Translations under genes and position numbers: made by a program
NCBI GenBank assembly: GCA_902768105.1
Contig: CACXJZ010000039.1
Location: 1 to 32,839, forward strand
DNA: 32,839 nucleotides
Source of the DNA: an uncultured Prevotellaceae bacterium
GTDB lineage: Bacteria; Bacteroidota; Bacteroidia; Bacteroidales; Bacteroidaceae
Direction of reading: 5' to 3'
The notes under the pieces: generated by a model
Seen by the model: only the letters and a program-made list of their open reading frames with translations
Told to the model about the DNA's origin: nothing
Databases searched by the model: none
In this document: one piece after another, positions 24,275 through 32,839 of the stretch
Layout: every line of letters begins with the position of its first letter
How positions within the stretch are numbered: position 1 is the stretch's first letter

Positions 24275-24306
24275 CAAAAGTATAACTTTTTCCCGAAACA
24301 AACAAA
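24275..24306 (-). promoter_or_regulatory. Promoter of the leader-pheA operon
   Basis: On the minus strand TTTG (24306-24303), 20 nt, then TACTTTTG (24282-24275) and CACC, a full Bacteroidota promoter. Transcription should start roughly 30 nt before the leader ATG and about 180 nt before pheA. This leaves the attenuator in the 5' leader. Confidence 0.82.
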
Positions 24307-24377
24307 CATTTTGTAAGAAAAATAACGAAATAATCAACATTTTTCTTTTTTATAATGGTTTATTGGTCAGAACTGCG

Positions 24378-24385
24378 TACCTTTG
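24378..24385 (+). promoter_or_regulatory. -7 promoter element for the PP2C-like gene
   Basis: TACCTTTG followed by CACCC, 14 nt before ATG 24400. Because this element lies inside the upstream extension of the frame, it argues against a start at 24355. The -33 element is not clear. Confidence 0.65.
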
Positions 24386-24399
24386 CACCCAATAAGATT

Positions 24400-25194
24400 A
24401 TGCAAATCATTGAACAAAACATCATAGCAAAAAGCCCTGAGAGGAAATGCGAGGACGGGCTTGTAATTACTGACGACTTCATTGCCGTTATTGACGGTAG
24501 CACCAGCAAGAGTACCTTGCGCCACAGCCTGTTCCGCTCAAACGGTCGCTATTGCATGCAACTCGTCAGCAAATATCTGCGCCATGCGCCCAAGGATATC
24601 AGTTGCGACCAGTTCTGTCGTGGTGTTACCGCATACGTCAATCGCCATTACCGCCGATCGCGTCTCTCACTGCTCAGCAGTCAGCCAGAGGAACGCATGT
24701 GTGCTTCTGCCATCGTCTTCAGTCGCGTCAACCGTGAGATCTGGATGATTGGCGACTGTCAGTGTCTGGTAGGCGGAGAACTGTACGAGAATCCCAAACC
24801 TTACGAACGAGTATTGGCTGAGGAACGGGCAGACATCATCCTTCACATGAGTTCCACAAAGGGACTCCTGGAGCACGACATCGCACGCGAACAGATTATT
24901 CCCCACATGAAAGAGTGGATGAAACGCCAAAACAAGGACTATGCCGTCATCGACGGTTTTCCCATTCCCATGCAACATGTACGCATCATTACCCTTGACT
25001 TTCAGCCATGGGAAATAGTGCTGGCTAGCGATGGATATCCCTGGCTATGCCCCACCCTTCAGGAATCGGAGGAACGGCTGGCATGGCAACGCACGCACGA
25101 CCCACTCAACATCGGTGACTTCAAGGCCACAAAAGGTTTTATGCAGGGTTGCGAATCCTTTGACGATCGCATCTACGTCCGTTTCAAAGTTTAG
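24400..25194 (+). CDS. PP2C-like phosphatase-fold protein
   Basis: With ATG at 24400 the protein has 264 residues. It shows the ordered metal-binding motifs of PPM/PP2C phosphatases: DDFIAVIDGS (Asp26, Asp32, Gly33), IWMIGDCQ (Asp119), VLASDGYPWL (Ser210, Asp211, Gly212) and CESFDDRIYV (Asp255, Asp256). Overall similarity to well-known PP2Cs is low, so it may be a divergent Ser/Thr phosphatase or a catalytically altered relative. No membrane segment or signal is seen. It stands 97 nt upstream of the large fusion gene, which has its own promoter. Confidence 0.65.
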   Translation: MQIIEQNIIAKSPERKCEDGLVITDDFIAVIDGSTSKSTLRHSLFRSNGRYCMQLVSKYLRHAPKDISCDQFCRGVTAYVNRHYRRSRLSLLSSQPEERMCASAIVFSRVNREIWMIGDCQCLVGGELYENPKPYERVLAEERADIILHMSSTKGLLEHDIAREQIIPHMKEWMKRQNKDYAVIDGFPIPMQHVRIITLDFQPWEIVLASDGYPWLCPTLQESEERLAWQRTHDPLNIGDFKATKGFMQGCESFDDRIYVRFKV

Positions 25195-25230
25195 CGTAAG
25201 TGCTAAAATGTGCAATAATTTGGGGATTTA

Positions 25231-25262
25231 TTTGCAGAAATGGGAAAAAAGTCGTACCTTCG
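25231..25262 (+). promoter_or_regulatory. Promoter of the four-domain fusion gene
   Basis: TTTG (25231-25234), exactly 20 nt, then TACCTTCG (25255-25262), 29 nt before the ATG. This is one base off the TAnnTTTG consensus. It indicates that the fusion gene and the transporter can be transcribed independently of the PP2C-like gene. Confidence 0.7.
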
Positions 25263-25291
25263 CAGCTAAATAATTAAATCGGTACATAACC

Positions 25292-28200
25292 ATGCGACAA
25301 AAGATTGACTGTTTTTTAGCGTGTGACAAACTGGAGAATGCGGAACAGACCGTATCCCAACTTCGTGACAACAAAACCATACATCATATATTCCTGTTAG
25401 TAAAAGAGGAAACGGCCTCTCAACAGGACGCTCCACAAGACTGCCGGTTTGTAAGCGTGAATGACCTGACCAGTTCTCAGACAATCATGCGAATTGCAGA
25501 GAATGCAGCTGCAGACTATGTGCTGCTCTCGACAAAGGCCCTGCCACTCAGCATAGGTCCATCGGCATTGGAACGCATGCTGCGTGTGGCCAGCGATTCA
25601 AACGCAGCAATGATTTATTCCGACAGACTGGAAGAAAAGAACGGACAAACGGAGAGACACCCCGTCATTGACTACCAGCTTGGAGCACTGCGTGATGACT
25701 TTGATTTCGGCTCATTGCTGCTTATCAAGACTTCATTGATACATAAGTTTGCGACGACAGACACGGAACGCGAGTATCAATATGCAGGACTTTATGCCCT
25801 ACGTCTGTTCCTAAGCCGCGAAGGACAGTTGTTCCATCTAAACGAATATCTTTATACGGAACAGGAAACAGACCTGCGTGCCAGCGGGGAGAAGCAGTTT
25901 GACTATGTCAATCCTGCTAACCGTGAGGTACAAATAGAGATGGAACAAGCTGTGACTGCCCATTTAAAACAGATTGGTGCTACAGTTGACACACTATCAT
26001 ATTTGGAGCCGGACTTTCAGGAACAGGACTTCCCCGTGGAGGCAAGCGTCATCATTCCCGTCTTTAACCGTGCCAAGACCATTGCCGATGCCGTCAAGAG
26101 CGCCCTCAGCCAAGAGACGACCTTCCCCTACAACGTGATTGTAGTTGATAACCACTCGACAGACGGAACAGGGGAGATATTGAATGAACTATCGACACAT
26201 GAGGAATCTCGACTAATAGTTCTTTCCCCAAAAAGGACGGACTTAGGCATTGGCGGGTGCTGGAACATGGCCATCAACGACGACCACTGCGGACGCTTTG
26301 CCGTACAACTGGACTCCGACGACCTCTACTCCAGCCCCAAGACACTGCAAACTATCGTCGATGCTTTCCGCCGACAGCACGCTGCAATGGTTATCGGCTC
26401 ATACCGCATGTGTGACTTTGAGCTGAATACGTTGCCCCCAGGACTCATTAACCACAAGGAGTGGACAGATGAGAACGGCCCCAACAATGCACTGCGCATC
26501 AATGGTCTGGGAGCACCGCGAGCATTCTTTACGCCATTGTTGCGCCAGATACAGTTTCCCAATACCTCGTATGGCGAGGATTATGCATTAGGACTTATCT
26601 TCTCACGCCATTACCGCATCGGACGCATCTACTCTGAGCTATACCTCTGCAGACGATGGGGCGGTAACAGCGATGCAGCATTGAGTATTGATAAGATTAA
26701 TGCAAACAATCTCTACAAGGACAGGCTACGCACACTGGAGGTGCTGGCACGCCAACAGATGAAACAAGGTAAGAAAGACCTGTTGCCAGACTCTAGCCTG
26801 CAACGCTTTTTTAACCGCCAGTTAGAAAAATGGGATGACGCCCGCCAACGCTACCGCGACCTCCGTAATGTGGAGACACGTGAGCTGACGGAGGATAATT
26901 TCACCATACAGGTACAGTGGAACCCTGCCCGAATGGTATCGACAGGCGCCAAGATAGATCAGAAGACCATTGCCAAGAGACCTTGTTTCCTGTGTGAGCA
27001 GAACCGACCGCAGGAACAAATCAAGAAAGCCGTCGGCAAGCGGATGGAGCTTTTGGTCAATCCCTTCCCAATCCTGCCCACGCACTACACCATCCCCACC
27101 CTGGAACATAAGCCTCAAAGCATTGAGAAGCTCTATGGAGAGATTCACCGTTTACTGACGGACTATCCTGAACTCATGGTGTTCTACAACGGGCCGCAAT
27201 GCGGTGCATCTGCACCTGACCATGCCCACTTACAAGCAGGAACCAATGGTATTCTGCCCCTGCAAACGGCTTGGCAGCGGCTCAGTAGGAACCTGACGCC
27301 ACTTAGCCCCCCCTCATCCTCGACTAACACTCCCTCAGACGAGGGAATCTTCCTTATCAACGACTACCCATGCATAGCCTTGCTCATTCGTAGCTGTTCT
27401 GAGGAAACGGACAACATGTTGTTCAAACGCCTATACAAAGCCATGGGAGGGCATGAGCCTATGATGAACATCATCAGCTGGCGTGCGGCTGGCAATTACA
27501 ACAGTGTCGTTTTCCCACGTCGAAAACATCGTCCTGACTGCTATACGGCAGAAGGTGACCAACAATACATCATTTCACCAGGAGCTCTCGACATGGGCGG
27601 ACTTATGATTACGCCCAGGGAGGAAGACTTTGAACGAATTACTCCAGAGAAAGTCTTCAGTATTCTGCGTGAGGTATCTATCACGTCTAAAGAGCTGAAT
27701 GACATTATTGAGCAGCTTAATAGTCAACAGGAGACAGATAACGGACAACGGACAACGGGCGTCACTCAACGTTCTAAACAACCAGAAGTCAGCGTGGGCA
27801 TAGTCAGTGGACAGAAGATTCACTTCGCACTAAACGCTCCCTACGTTGCCAAGGGCGCAACTATCAAAGGTGACCAGACCGTTGAATTCAGTGAGGGAGG
27901 AATCCTGTGGAACGGCAATCAATATCGAGAACTGACCTTCACCCCTCAGCAGCCAGACGCCTCGTTCTCCCTCTACGAGGTGACCATTGGCGTTAACTTC
28001 CACTGGGAACGCAAGGAAACGCAGGTGTTCAACGGCACACTGCGACTGGTGGTAGAGGCCGACAAGATTACTGCCATCAACCTGTTACCTGTAGAGAAAT
28101 ACCTGATTAGCGTCATATCGAGCGAAATGAGCGCCACTAGTAGCATTGAACTGCTGAAAGCTCATGCAGTCATCAGCCGCTCATGGCTGTTGGCACAAAT

Positions 28201-28990
28201 GGAGAAGCGCAAGCAACTAAACAGTGGACAAAACAGTTTCTTCTCGTTTATCAAGAAGGACGACGAACTCATACGCTGGTATGATCGTGAAGACCATCAG
28301 ATATTTGATGTCTGCGCAGATGACCACTGTCAGCGCTATCAAGGTATTACCAAGGCCAGCAACCGCTCAGTGGAGGCTGCAGTCAAGGCAACCAAAGGTC
28401 AGATTCTGATGTATGAGGACGAGATATGCGATGCCCGCTACGGCAAGTGCTGTGGAGGTATTACTGAGGAGTTCCAGTATTGCTGGGAGGACACAAAGAA
28501 GCCCTATCTGCTGTCTGTCCAAGATCCGTTCTGTAATACCAACGATAAGGAGATTCTGTCGCAGGTGCTCAACGACTACGACCTGGAGACAACGGAGTTT
28601 TATCGCTGGCACGTTGAATATACAACGGAGGAGCTGACTGCACTTATCAATGAGAAGCTAAAGATGGACCTCGGTACCATTACCGACCTTATTCCCCTTG
28701 AGCGCGGTAAGAGCGGACGCATATGGAAACTGAAGATTGTCGGCACCAAGAAATCGTTTACCATTGGTAAGGAACTGGAGATACGCCGCACCCTCAGCCA
28801 GAGTCATCTGTACAGTTCTGCCTTCGAGGTGGAGAAGCACGACGGCAAGTTTATCCTGAACGGTTCCGGATGGGGCCATGGTGTTGGACTTTGCCAGATT
28901 GGTGCAGCAGTGATGAGTACACAAGGATATAATTACGATCAAATTTTACTATACTATTATCGTGGAGCAGAAATCAAGAAAATCTATTAA
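25292..28990 (+). CDS. GT-A-like / GT2 / DUF4922 (HIT-like) / SpoIID-LytB fusion protein, 1232 aa
   Basis: Four modules are visible. Residues 1-230 look like a degenerate GT-A fold ([33 protein letters not shown]). Residues 249-500 are a GT2 glycosyltransferase with [33 protein letters not shown] and the YGEDYALG and CRRWGGNSD segments. Residues 535-820 are DUF4922, a HIT/GalT-like nucleotidyltransferase fold with CFLC and the catalytic-type DHAHLQ (His644, His646). Residues 831-1232 are SpoIID/Lyt[33 protein letters not shown], and the C-terminal [16 protein letters not shown]. SpoIID proteins cleave peptidoglycan glycan strands lacking stem peptides. No signal peptide is present, which is odd for such an enzyme. 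The linker near 27741-27758 is low-complexity. The next gene overlaps by 29 nt. Confidence 0.85.
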   Translation: MRQKIDCFLACDKLENAEQTVSQLRDNKTIHHIFLLVKEETASQQDAPQDCRFVSVNDLTSSQTIMRIAENAAADYVLLSTKALPLSIGPSALERMLRVASDSNAAMIYSDRLEEKNGQTERHPVIDYQLGALRDDFDFGSLLLIKTSLIHKFATTDTEREYQYAGLYALRLFLSREGQLFHLNEYLYTEQETDLRASGEKQFDYVNPANREVQIEMEQAVTAHLKQIGATVDTLSYLEPDFQEQDFPVEASVIIPVFNRAKTIADAVKSALSQETTFPYNVIVVDNHSTDGTGEILNELSTHEESRLIVLSPKRTDLGIGGCWNMAINDDHCGRFAVQLDSDDLYSSPKTLQTIVDAFRRQHAAMVIGSYRMCDFELNTLPPGLINHKEWTDENGPNNALRINGLGAPRAFFTPLLRQIQFPNTSYGEDYALGLIFSRHYRIGRIYSELYLCRRWGGNSDAALSIDKINANNLYKDRLRTLEVLARQQMKQGKKDLLPDSSLQRFFNRQLEKWDDARQRYRDLRNVETRELTEDNFTIQVQWNPARMVSTGAKIDQKTIAKRPCFLCEQNRPQEQIKKAVGKRMELLVNPFPILPTHYTIPTLEHKPQSIEKLYGEIHRLLTDYPELMVFYNGPQCGASAPDHAHLQAGTNGILPLQTAWQRLSRNLTPLSPPSSSTNTPSDEGIFLINDYPCIALLIRSCSEETDNMLFKRLYKAMGGHEPMMNIISWRAAGNYNSVVFPRRKHRPDCYTAEGDQQYIISPGALDMGGLMITPREEDFERITPEKVFSILREVSITSKELNDIIEQLNSQQETDNGQRTTGVTQRSKQPEVSVGIVSGQKIHFALNAPYVAKGATIKGDQTVEFSEGGILWNGNQYRELTFTPQQPDASFSLYEVTIGVNFHWERKETQVFNGTLRLVVEADKITAINLLPVEKYLISVISSEMSATSSIELLKAHAVISRSWLLAQMEKRKQLNSGQNSFFSFIKKDDELIRWYDREDHQIFDVCADDHCQRYQGITKASNRSVEAAVKATKGQILMYEDEICDARYGKCCGGITEEFQYCWEDTKKPYLLSVQDPFCNTNDKEILSQVLNDYDLETTEFYRWHVEYTTEELTALINEKLKMDLGTITDLIPLERGKSGRIWKLKIVGTKKSFTIGKELEIRRTLSQSHLYSSAFEVEKHDGKFILNGSGWGHGVGLCQIGAAVMSTQGYNYDQILLYYYRGAEIKKIY

Positions 28991-30257
28991 TCCCTGGGCG
29001 TGGATTCCCACATTATATATAGGGGAAGGACTACCGAACGTTGTGGTTACCGTAGTAGCAGCAACGATGTTTATGCAACTGGGTATGGACGACACCTCCA
29101 TCACCCTCTATATCGGCTGGCTGGGACTCCCATGGATTATCAAACCGTTATGGAGTCCGTTTGTTGATTTATATAAGACTAAACGCTGGTGGGTGCTTGC
29201 CATGCAGGCCTTGCTTGGATCGGCGTATGCAGGTGTTGCATTTATGCTTGATACATCATTCTGGTTTCAAGGTGTCATGGCATTCCTTTTCCTCATGGCC
29301 TTTAGCAGTGCCACTCATGACATTGCAGCCGACGGATACTACATGCTGGAGTTGGACGAACACAAACAGGCATGGTTCGTAGGCATCCGTAACACGTTCT
29401 ACCGTTTGGCCGTCATCTTTGGAAAAGGTGTGCTCATACCCGCAGCCGGACTACTAGAGGTATGGTTTCGCGGCGAGAAAGTCTTTGCATGGAGCCTTGT
29501 TTTTTATGGGTTGGCAGGATTGTTTATTGCCATCTGGCTCTATCATGCATACATCATGCCGCGGCCGGTAGCCGACCAGCAGCATAACACATCATTTCAA
29601 GAGGTTATCAGCGGCATCCGACAGATGTTCAGTAGCTTCATTCATAAGTTGCCGCCACGCGAGATTATGCTAGCCCTCATCTTTCTGCTTTTCTACCGTT
29701 TCCCTGAAGCACTACTTAATACGGTCAGCATCACTTTCCTTCAACGCAACCCATCAGAAGGAGGACTGGGTATGACACCCATGGAATTCGGACTGGCTAA
29801 TGGCACCGTAGGCACCATTGGTCTGCTGTTGGGCGGAATCGTAGGAGGATGGCTAGCCAGTCGCGACGGCCTGAAGAAATGGCTCTGGCCTATGGTCATC
29901 GCACTGACATTGCCCGATGTCGTTTATGTCTATATGAGCATGGCTATGCCCCACAACCTGACGCTCATCAGCTCTTGTCTCTTCGTTGAGCAGTTCGGGT
30001 ACGGATTGGGGTTCACGGCACTGACGCTTTACATGCTCTATTTCAGTCAGGGAAAATTCAAGACCTCCCATTATGCGATTTGTACAGGAATTTCCTATTT
30101 AGGTCTGATGCTGCCAGGCATGGTATCAGGTTGGATAAAGGATAGTGTAGGCTACCCCACCTTCTTTCTGATTGTTATGGCATTCTGTAGCGTGACATTC
30201 ATTGTTACAGCGTTTGTACATATCGATCCAAACTTCGGAAAGAAAAAACAAGAATAG
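28962..30257 (+). CDS. MFS transporter, AmpG-like
   Basis: This 431-residue protein has about 12 membrane helices. It begins at GTG 28962, inside the end of the fusion gene (29-nt overlap); no ATG is suitably placed. The N-terminal [24 protein letters not shown] in two parts and [27 protein letters not shown] match AmpG/RhmT-like permeases. AmpG imports muropeptides (GlcNAc-anhydroMurNAc-peptides). Overlap with a SpoIID-containing protein supports a cell-wall recycling role. The substrate is inferred. Confidence 0.85.
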   Translation: MEQKSRKSINPWAWIPTLYIGEGLPNVVVTVVAATMFMQLGMDDTSITLYIGWLGLPWIIKPLWSPFVDLYKTKRWWVLAMQALLGSAYAGVAFMLDTSFWFQGVMAFLFLMAFSSATHDIAADGYYMLELDEHKQAWFVGIRNTFYRLAVIFGKGVLIPAAGLLEVWFRGEKVFAWSLVFYGLAGLFIAIWLYHAYIMPRPVADQQHNTSFQEVISGIRQMFSSFIHKLPPREIMLALIFLLFYRFPEALLNTVSITFLQRNPSEGGLGMTPMEFGLANGTVGTIGLLLGGIVGGWLASRDGLKKWLWPMVIALTLPDVVYVYMSMAMPHNLTLISSCLFVEQFGYGLGFTALTLYMLYFSQGKFKTSHYAICTGISYLGLMLPGMVSGWIKDSVGYPTFFLIVMAFCSVTFIVTAFVHIDPNFGKKKQE

Positions 30258-30289
30258 GAAAATCCCTACCATCAAATAGGAATACCCCC

Positions 30290-30320
30290 TTGCATGGTTA
30301 GAAACATTGTATTACCTTTG
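30290..30320 (+). promoter_or_regulatory. Promoter of the lipoprotein gene
   Basis: TTGC (30290-30293) and TACCTTTG (30313-30320) are spaced 19 nt apart, 34 nt before ATG 30355. The element lies inside the upstream extension of the frame, which fixes the start at 30355. Confidence 0.7.
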
Positions 30321-30354
30321 CACTAGAAAATTAATTAACAAAAAAGATACAGTT

Positions 30355-30864
30355 ATGAAAAAGATTTACACCCATATCGCAGTAGCACTCATGGCGGTGC
30401 TCACGATGACAGCATTCACCAGTTGTGACAAGGACTCCGAGATTGCATACGACCTTGACGGAATCTGGCAGGGAACCATTGTCGGCAACTATTACTCCAG
30501 CCGTTACGGTGCCACTCGTACAGACTATGACACGGAGATTCGCTTCTACCAGAATGGTGCATTCTCCCGTGGTGGAACGGGCTACGAGATAGACCGCGAG
30601 AACTGGACAGGTTACACTACACGTTTCGACTTCGACTGGAAAGTTCGCGACGAACGTATCTATATCACCTACGATGACGGTTTCCAGGTCGTCATCCGTG
30701 ACTGGGAGACCTACTACATGGGTAACACCATGCGCTTCCGTGGTTACTTTGAAGACTATCATACTGGCGAACAGATGGCATCCTTCAATCTGATTAAGGT
30801 TTCAGAAAGGTACTCATACGCCAATGACACGATGAACAACGACAGTATTACCATCGAGAAATAA
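30355..30864 (+). CDS. Small lipoprotein, lipocalin-like hypothetical
   Basis: This 169-residue exported protein has a lipobox near residue 23 (TAFTSCDKD). The mature part is beta-rich and aromatic: LDGIWQGTIVGNYY, TEIRFYQNGAFSRGGTG, RFDFDWKVRDERIYITYDDG and MRFRGYFEDYHTGEQMASFNLI. This fits a small beta-barrel or lipocalin-like fold, but no family is certain. It is monocistronic, between its own promoter and a strong terminator. Confidence 0.75.
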   Translation: MKKIYTHIAVALMAVLTMTAFTSCDKDSEIAYDLDGIWQGTIVGNYYSSRYGATRTDYDTEIRFYQNGAFSRGGTGYEIDRENWTGYTTRFDFDWKVRDERIYITYDDGFQVVIRDWETYYMGNTMRFRGYFEDYHTGEQMASFNLIKVSERYSYANDTMNNDSITIEK

Positions 30865-30891
30865 AAAAAGAGGCGACCGCCTCTTTTTTTT
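30863..30891. terminator. Bidirectional intrinsic terminator
   Basis: A-run, GAGGCG, AC, CGCCTC and an eight-T run lie between the convergent lipoprotein and serine acetyltransferase genes. The stem is almost the same as that at 15744-15770. Confidence 0.9.
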
Positions 30892-31795
30892 ATATTCCCA
30901 AGCCACCACTGAAACTGACATCAACCGCCTTGCTCTGCAGGATACGTGAGTGAGGCGGTACGTCGTGTGTCAGCCAGATATTTCCGCCAATTACCGAATC
31001 GTGACCAATAGTGATACGCCCTAAGATAGAGGCATTCGAATATACCGTCACATTATCTTCCAGAATGGGATGGCGTGGGACGTTCAGCATATTGCCCTGC
31101 TCGTCATACTTGAAGCTCTTGGCACCTAGTGTCACGCCTTGATAGAGCGCTACATGATTTCCTATAATGCTTGTTTCACCTATCACCACACCCGTGCCGT
31201 GATCAATCGAGAAATATTCACCTATCTGAGCTCCAGGATGAATGTCAATACCTGTCTTGGAATGTGCCTGTTCCGTGATGATACGCGGAATGACAGGAAC
31301 CTCCATCTGATGAAGCACATGGGCAATACGATAGTGCGTCATCGCATTCAACGAAGGATAGCAGAAAATAACTTCACCATAGTTCGTCGCCGCTGGGTCA
31401 TTATTGAACATCGCTTCTACGTCAGTATAGAGCAGACGCTTCAACTCCGGCAGATGGTCGATAAAATCTAAAGCCAATTGTTGAGCTTTTTCAAGTGCCT
31501 CTTCCTCCCTCATGCAGCTACAGAACAGCAAGCCTCGTGCAATCTGCGCATTCAGCAGTTTGTACAATTCCTCCATGTTCACGCCAATGTAGTAAGCACG
31601 TATCTGCTCATCAGGCTGACGCTTATGGAAATAGTCACTGAAGATGATGCACTTGGCAAGCGTCACAATCTTCTTCACGCATTCCACTGACGGCATCGGA
31701 GAAGAACCTTCTGGCATCATGCCATCTTCCTTCTCCGAATGCTTCGAGAGAATTGCCACGTTCTTCAACAACACATCATTCACATTCTTATCCAT
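30890..31795 (-). CDS. cysE: Serine O-acetyltransferase
   Basis: This 301-residue enzyme (EpsC/CysE family) makes O-acetylserine for cysteine synthesis. ATG at 31795 is preferred over an upstream Met that would overlap the preceding gene. An N-terminal helical domain (1-165) precedes left-handed beta-helix hexapeptide repeats: IDIHPGAQIGEYFSIDHGTG, VVIGETSIIGNHVALYQGVT and ILGRITIGHDSVIGGNIWL. The catalytic His is in SIDHGTGVVIGE. The gene starts 10 nt after the lipoprotein stop, so cotranscription is likely although the functions seem unrelated. Confidence 0.93.
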   Translation of the reverse strand: MDKNVNDVLLKNVAILSKHSEKEDGMMPEGSSPMPSVECVKKIVTLAKCIIFSDYFHKRQPDEQIRAYYIGVNMEELYKLLNAQIARGLLFCSCMREEEALEKAQQLALDFIDHLPELKRLLYTDVEAMFNNDPAATNYGEVIFCYPSLNAMTHYRIAHVLHQMEVPVIPRIITEQAHSKTGIDIHPGAQIGEYFSIDHGTGVVIGETSIIGNHVALYQGVTLGAKSFKYDEQGNMLNVPRHPILEDNVTVYSNASILGRITIGHDSVIGGNIWLTHDVPPHSRILQSKAVDVSFSGGLGI

Positions 31796-31805
31796 ATCTT
31801 CAATT

Positions 31806-32720
31806 TTAATAGGTATATTCGTCGATACCATCCCAAGTGGTATCCACCCAAATCATTCCGTTTTCATCCGGCTCATCGGGGTTATCCGGGTCCCCCTTAG
31901 TAAAAAAATCGCCAGAATACTGAGTAATAAAGTTTCGTTCCATCTGGGCCTTAAACTCTCTCGAACACAAAGCATTACCATCAGCGTCCTGTGCCTCTAC
32001 CTTGAAGGTTACCGTCTGCCCGTTTTCGTGCGGGAAGGTATATAGTTCAAATTCCGTAGGCTGCCCGTCCGATGAATCATCTACGTCAATATACACTTTC
32101 TGCTGGGAGTTAGCATTGCCATATCCCGTTGTTGCATCCAACTGCCCGCTACCTCCTGTATAATAAAAATAGAAACGTTTTACGTTGCTGGGAATCTCGT
32201 CATTCACAATAAGACGAAACATGGCTGTGGCACGTTCCAGTACATATTCCTGAGTAGGCATACCATTGGTAACCTTAAGGTCTGCGTAATAATAAAAGGT
32301 ATCTGTATAGCCCGAGCCGCCAGATGCTGTCTGGTTTGAAAACTTAATCTGTGTAGCCTTAGTGGTTGAGGGATTGGCAGCACCACTATGTCCAAGTATC
32401 AGTACCTGATAGCTACCTGCTTCAAGTTTCATGGAAGCAGTACCGTAATCACTGTCTCCATACTTCTGGTTTTCATATTTGACACGAGTACCATCCCGAT
32501 AGACGGCGAAGCATAGTCTGGTGCAAGCCTTTTCAACGGGAGTCAGGCCACGGGTATAACCACCGTTGGCATATAACTCCACGTCAGTCACCGTTAAAAC
32601 AACATTGACCTCGTCCTCCGACGCAGAAGACTCCTGTTCCAGAATCACCTTCTCGCAGCTACAGAATAAACACATCAGCAACAGTAGCGAGAAGACTGTC
32701 GCATCTTTCATGTTTCTCAT
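31806..32720 (-). CDS. Lipoprotein, FimB/Mfa2-like surface protein candidate
   Basis: The frame extends to 32825, but the signal peptide fixes the start at one of the Mets at 32723, 32720 or 32711. The peptide MRNMKDATVFSLLLLMCLFCSC has a lipobox (FCSC) near residue 21. The mature region is beta-rich (VVLTVTDVELYANGG, MKLEAGSYQVLILGHSG, YVLERATAMFRLIVND). The pattern of an R-rich strand after an early Ig-like domain recalls FimB/Mfa2 fimbrial accessory lipoproteins. The C-terminus has an acidic Pro/Asp stretch (GDPDNPDEPDENG). The assignment is tentative. No fimbrillin gene is seen in the window. Confidence 0.6.
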   Translation of the reverse strand: MRNMKDATVFSLLLLMCLFCSCEKVILEQESSASEDEVNVVLTVTDVELYANGGYTRGLTPVEKACTRLCFAVYRDGTRVKYENQKYGDSDYGTASMKLEAGSYQVLILGHSGAANPSTTKATQIKFSNQTASGGSGYTDTFYYYADLKVTNGMPTQEYVLERATAMFRLIVNDEIPSNVKRFYFYYTGGSGQLDATTGYGNANSQQKVYIDVDDSSDGQPTEFELYTFPHENGQTVTFKVEAQDADGNALCSREFKAQMERNFITQYSGDFFTKGDPDNPDEPDENGMIWVDTTWDGIDEYTY

Positions 32721-32770
32721 CATGCAAATAATTAAAACCAGTGGAGCTGGAGGCAGCCTAACTATATTCG

Positions 32771-32794
32771 GTAATTTCGTGTAATTCCGTGTAA
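32771..32794. repeat. 10-bp tandem repeat upstream of the FimB/Mfa2-like gene
   Basis: GTAATTTCGT, GTAATTCCGT and a partial GTAA follow one another. They lie within the upstream extension of the lipoprotein frame and show that this stretch is intergenic-type sequence. No clear promoter was found between it and the gene. Confidence 0.55.
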
Positions 32795-32839
32795 AGTCAA
32801 AACCACCGCTCCTTCTTTTTGGCAAATTTACTTCAAATT

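Noticed and set aside
24355-24399. Upstream extension of the PP2C-like protein by 15 residues
   Set aside because: It contains the TACCTTTG promoter element, so it would not be transcribed.
15744-30891. Near-identical GAGGCG/CGCCTC terminators at 15744 and 30863 as a possible mobile repeat
   Set aside because: Only the short GC stem and A/T runs match, which is expected of intrinsic terminators.
1-32839. tRNA, rRNA, insertion sequences, prophage, riboswitches
   Set aside because: I looked for tRNA-like cloverleaf ends, transposase or integrase motifs and known riboswitch cores, and saw none that I could support by eye.

Overview
This 32.8-kb window looks like a chromosomal segment of a Bacteroidota bacterium, most likely a Prevotellaceae member. 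Several genes start just downstream of the Bacteroidota promoter type (TTTG, about 20 bp, TAnnTTTG). Secreted proteins carry Asp/Pro/Thr linkers and KGIYIVNG-type tails. DAHP synthase is fused to chorismate mutase, and a ferredoxin-dependent 2-oxoacid oxidoreductase is present. I see no phage, insertion sequence, CRISPR array, rRNA or tRNA.

Layout. 1-2720 (minus): the start of an unidentified gene, then an XAC2610-like secreted protein, pyrK and pyrD; the pyrK-pyrD junction appears deleted. 2832-6825 (plus): a secreted CE1-type esterase, a GH3 glycosidase and a solo PD-(D/E)XK (HSDR_N-like) protein. 6859-11907 (minus): one tight operon of ffh, folD, a 59-residue TPR protein and a four-subunit 2-oxoacid:ferredoxin oxidoreductase. 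11964-12221: a noncoding stretch with a 22-bp iterated palindromic repeat. 12222-14234 (minus): DnaJ/TerB protein, queH and an HU-like protein. 14300-15739 (plus): pepD. 15847-20094 (minus): secreted endonuclease I and an M6 metalloprotease, both carrying the same 18-bp coding minisatellite. 20221-24306 (minus): pheA, an aminotransferase, DAHP synthase/chorismate mutase and tyrA. 24400-30257 (plus): a PP2C-like protein, a 1232-residue four-domain fusion and an AmpG-like transporter. 30355-32720: a lipoprotein, serine acetyltransferase and a second lipoprotein.

The most striking element is upstream of pheA. A 24-codon leader peptide contains YFYGYYFYF and has its own promoter and Shine-Dalgarno. 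It overlaps one arm of an 11-bp antiterminator that competes with an intrinsic terminator ending 10 nt before the pheA start. This is a complete Phe/Tyr-sensing transcription attenuator for the whole aromatic operon. It is not homologous in sequence to E. coli pheL as far as I can tell, and I know of no description of one in this phylum.

Second in interest is the 25.3-29.0 kb gene. It joins two GT-A-like domains, a HIT-like DUF4922 domain and a SpoIID/LytB peptidoglycan domain in one polypeptide, translationally overlapped with an AmpG-like permease. This suggests a cell-wall turnover module. Two conserved operon junctions (pyrK/pyrD, and the beta/gamma subunits of the oxidoreductase) show small apparent deletions that should be checked against reads.
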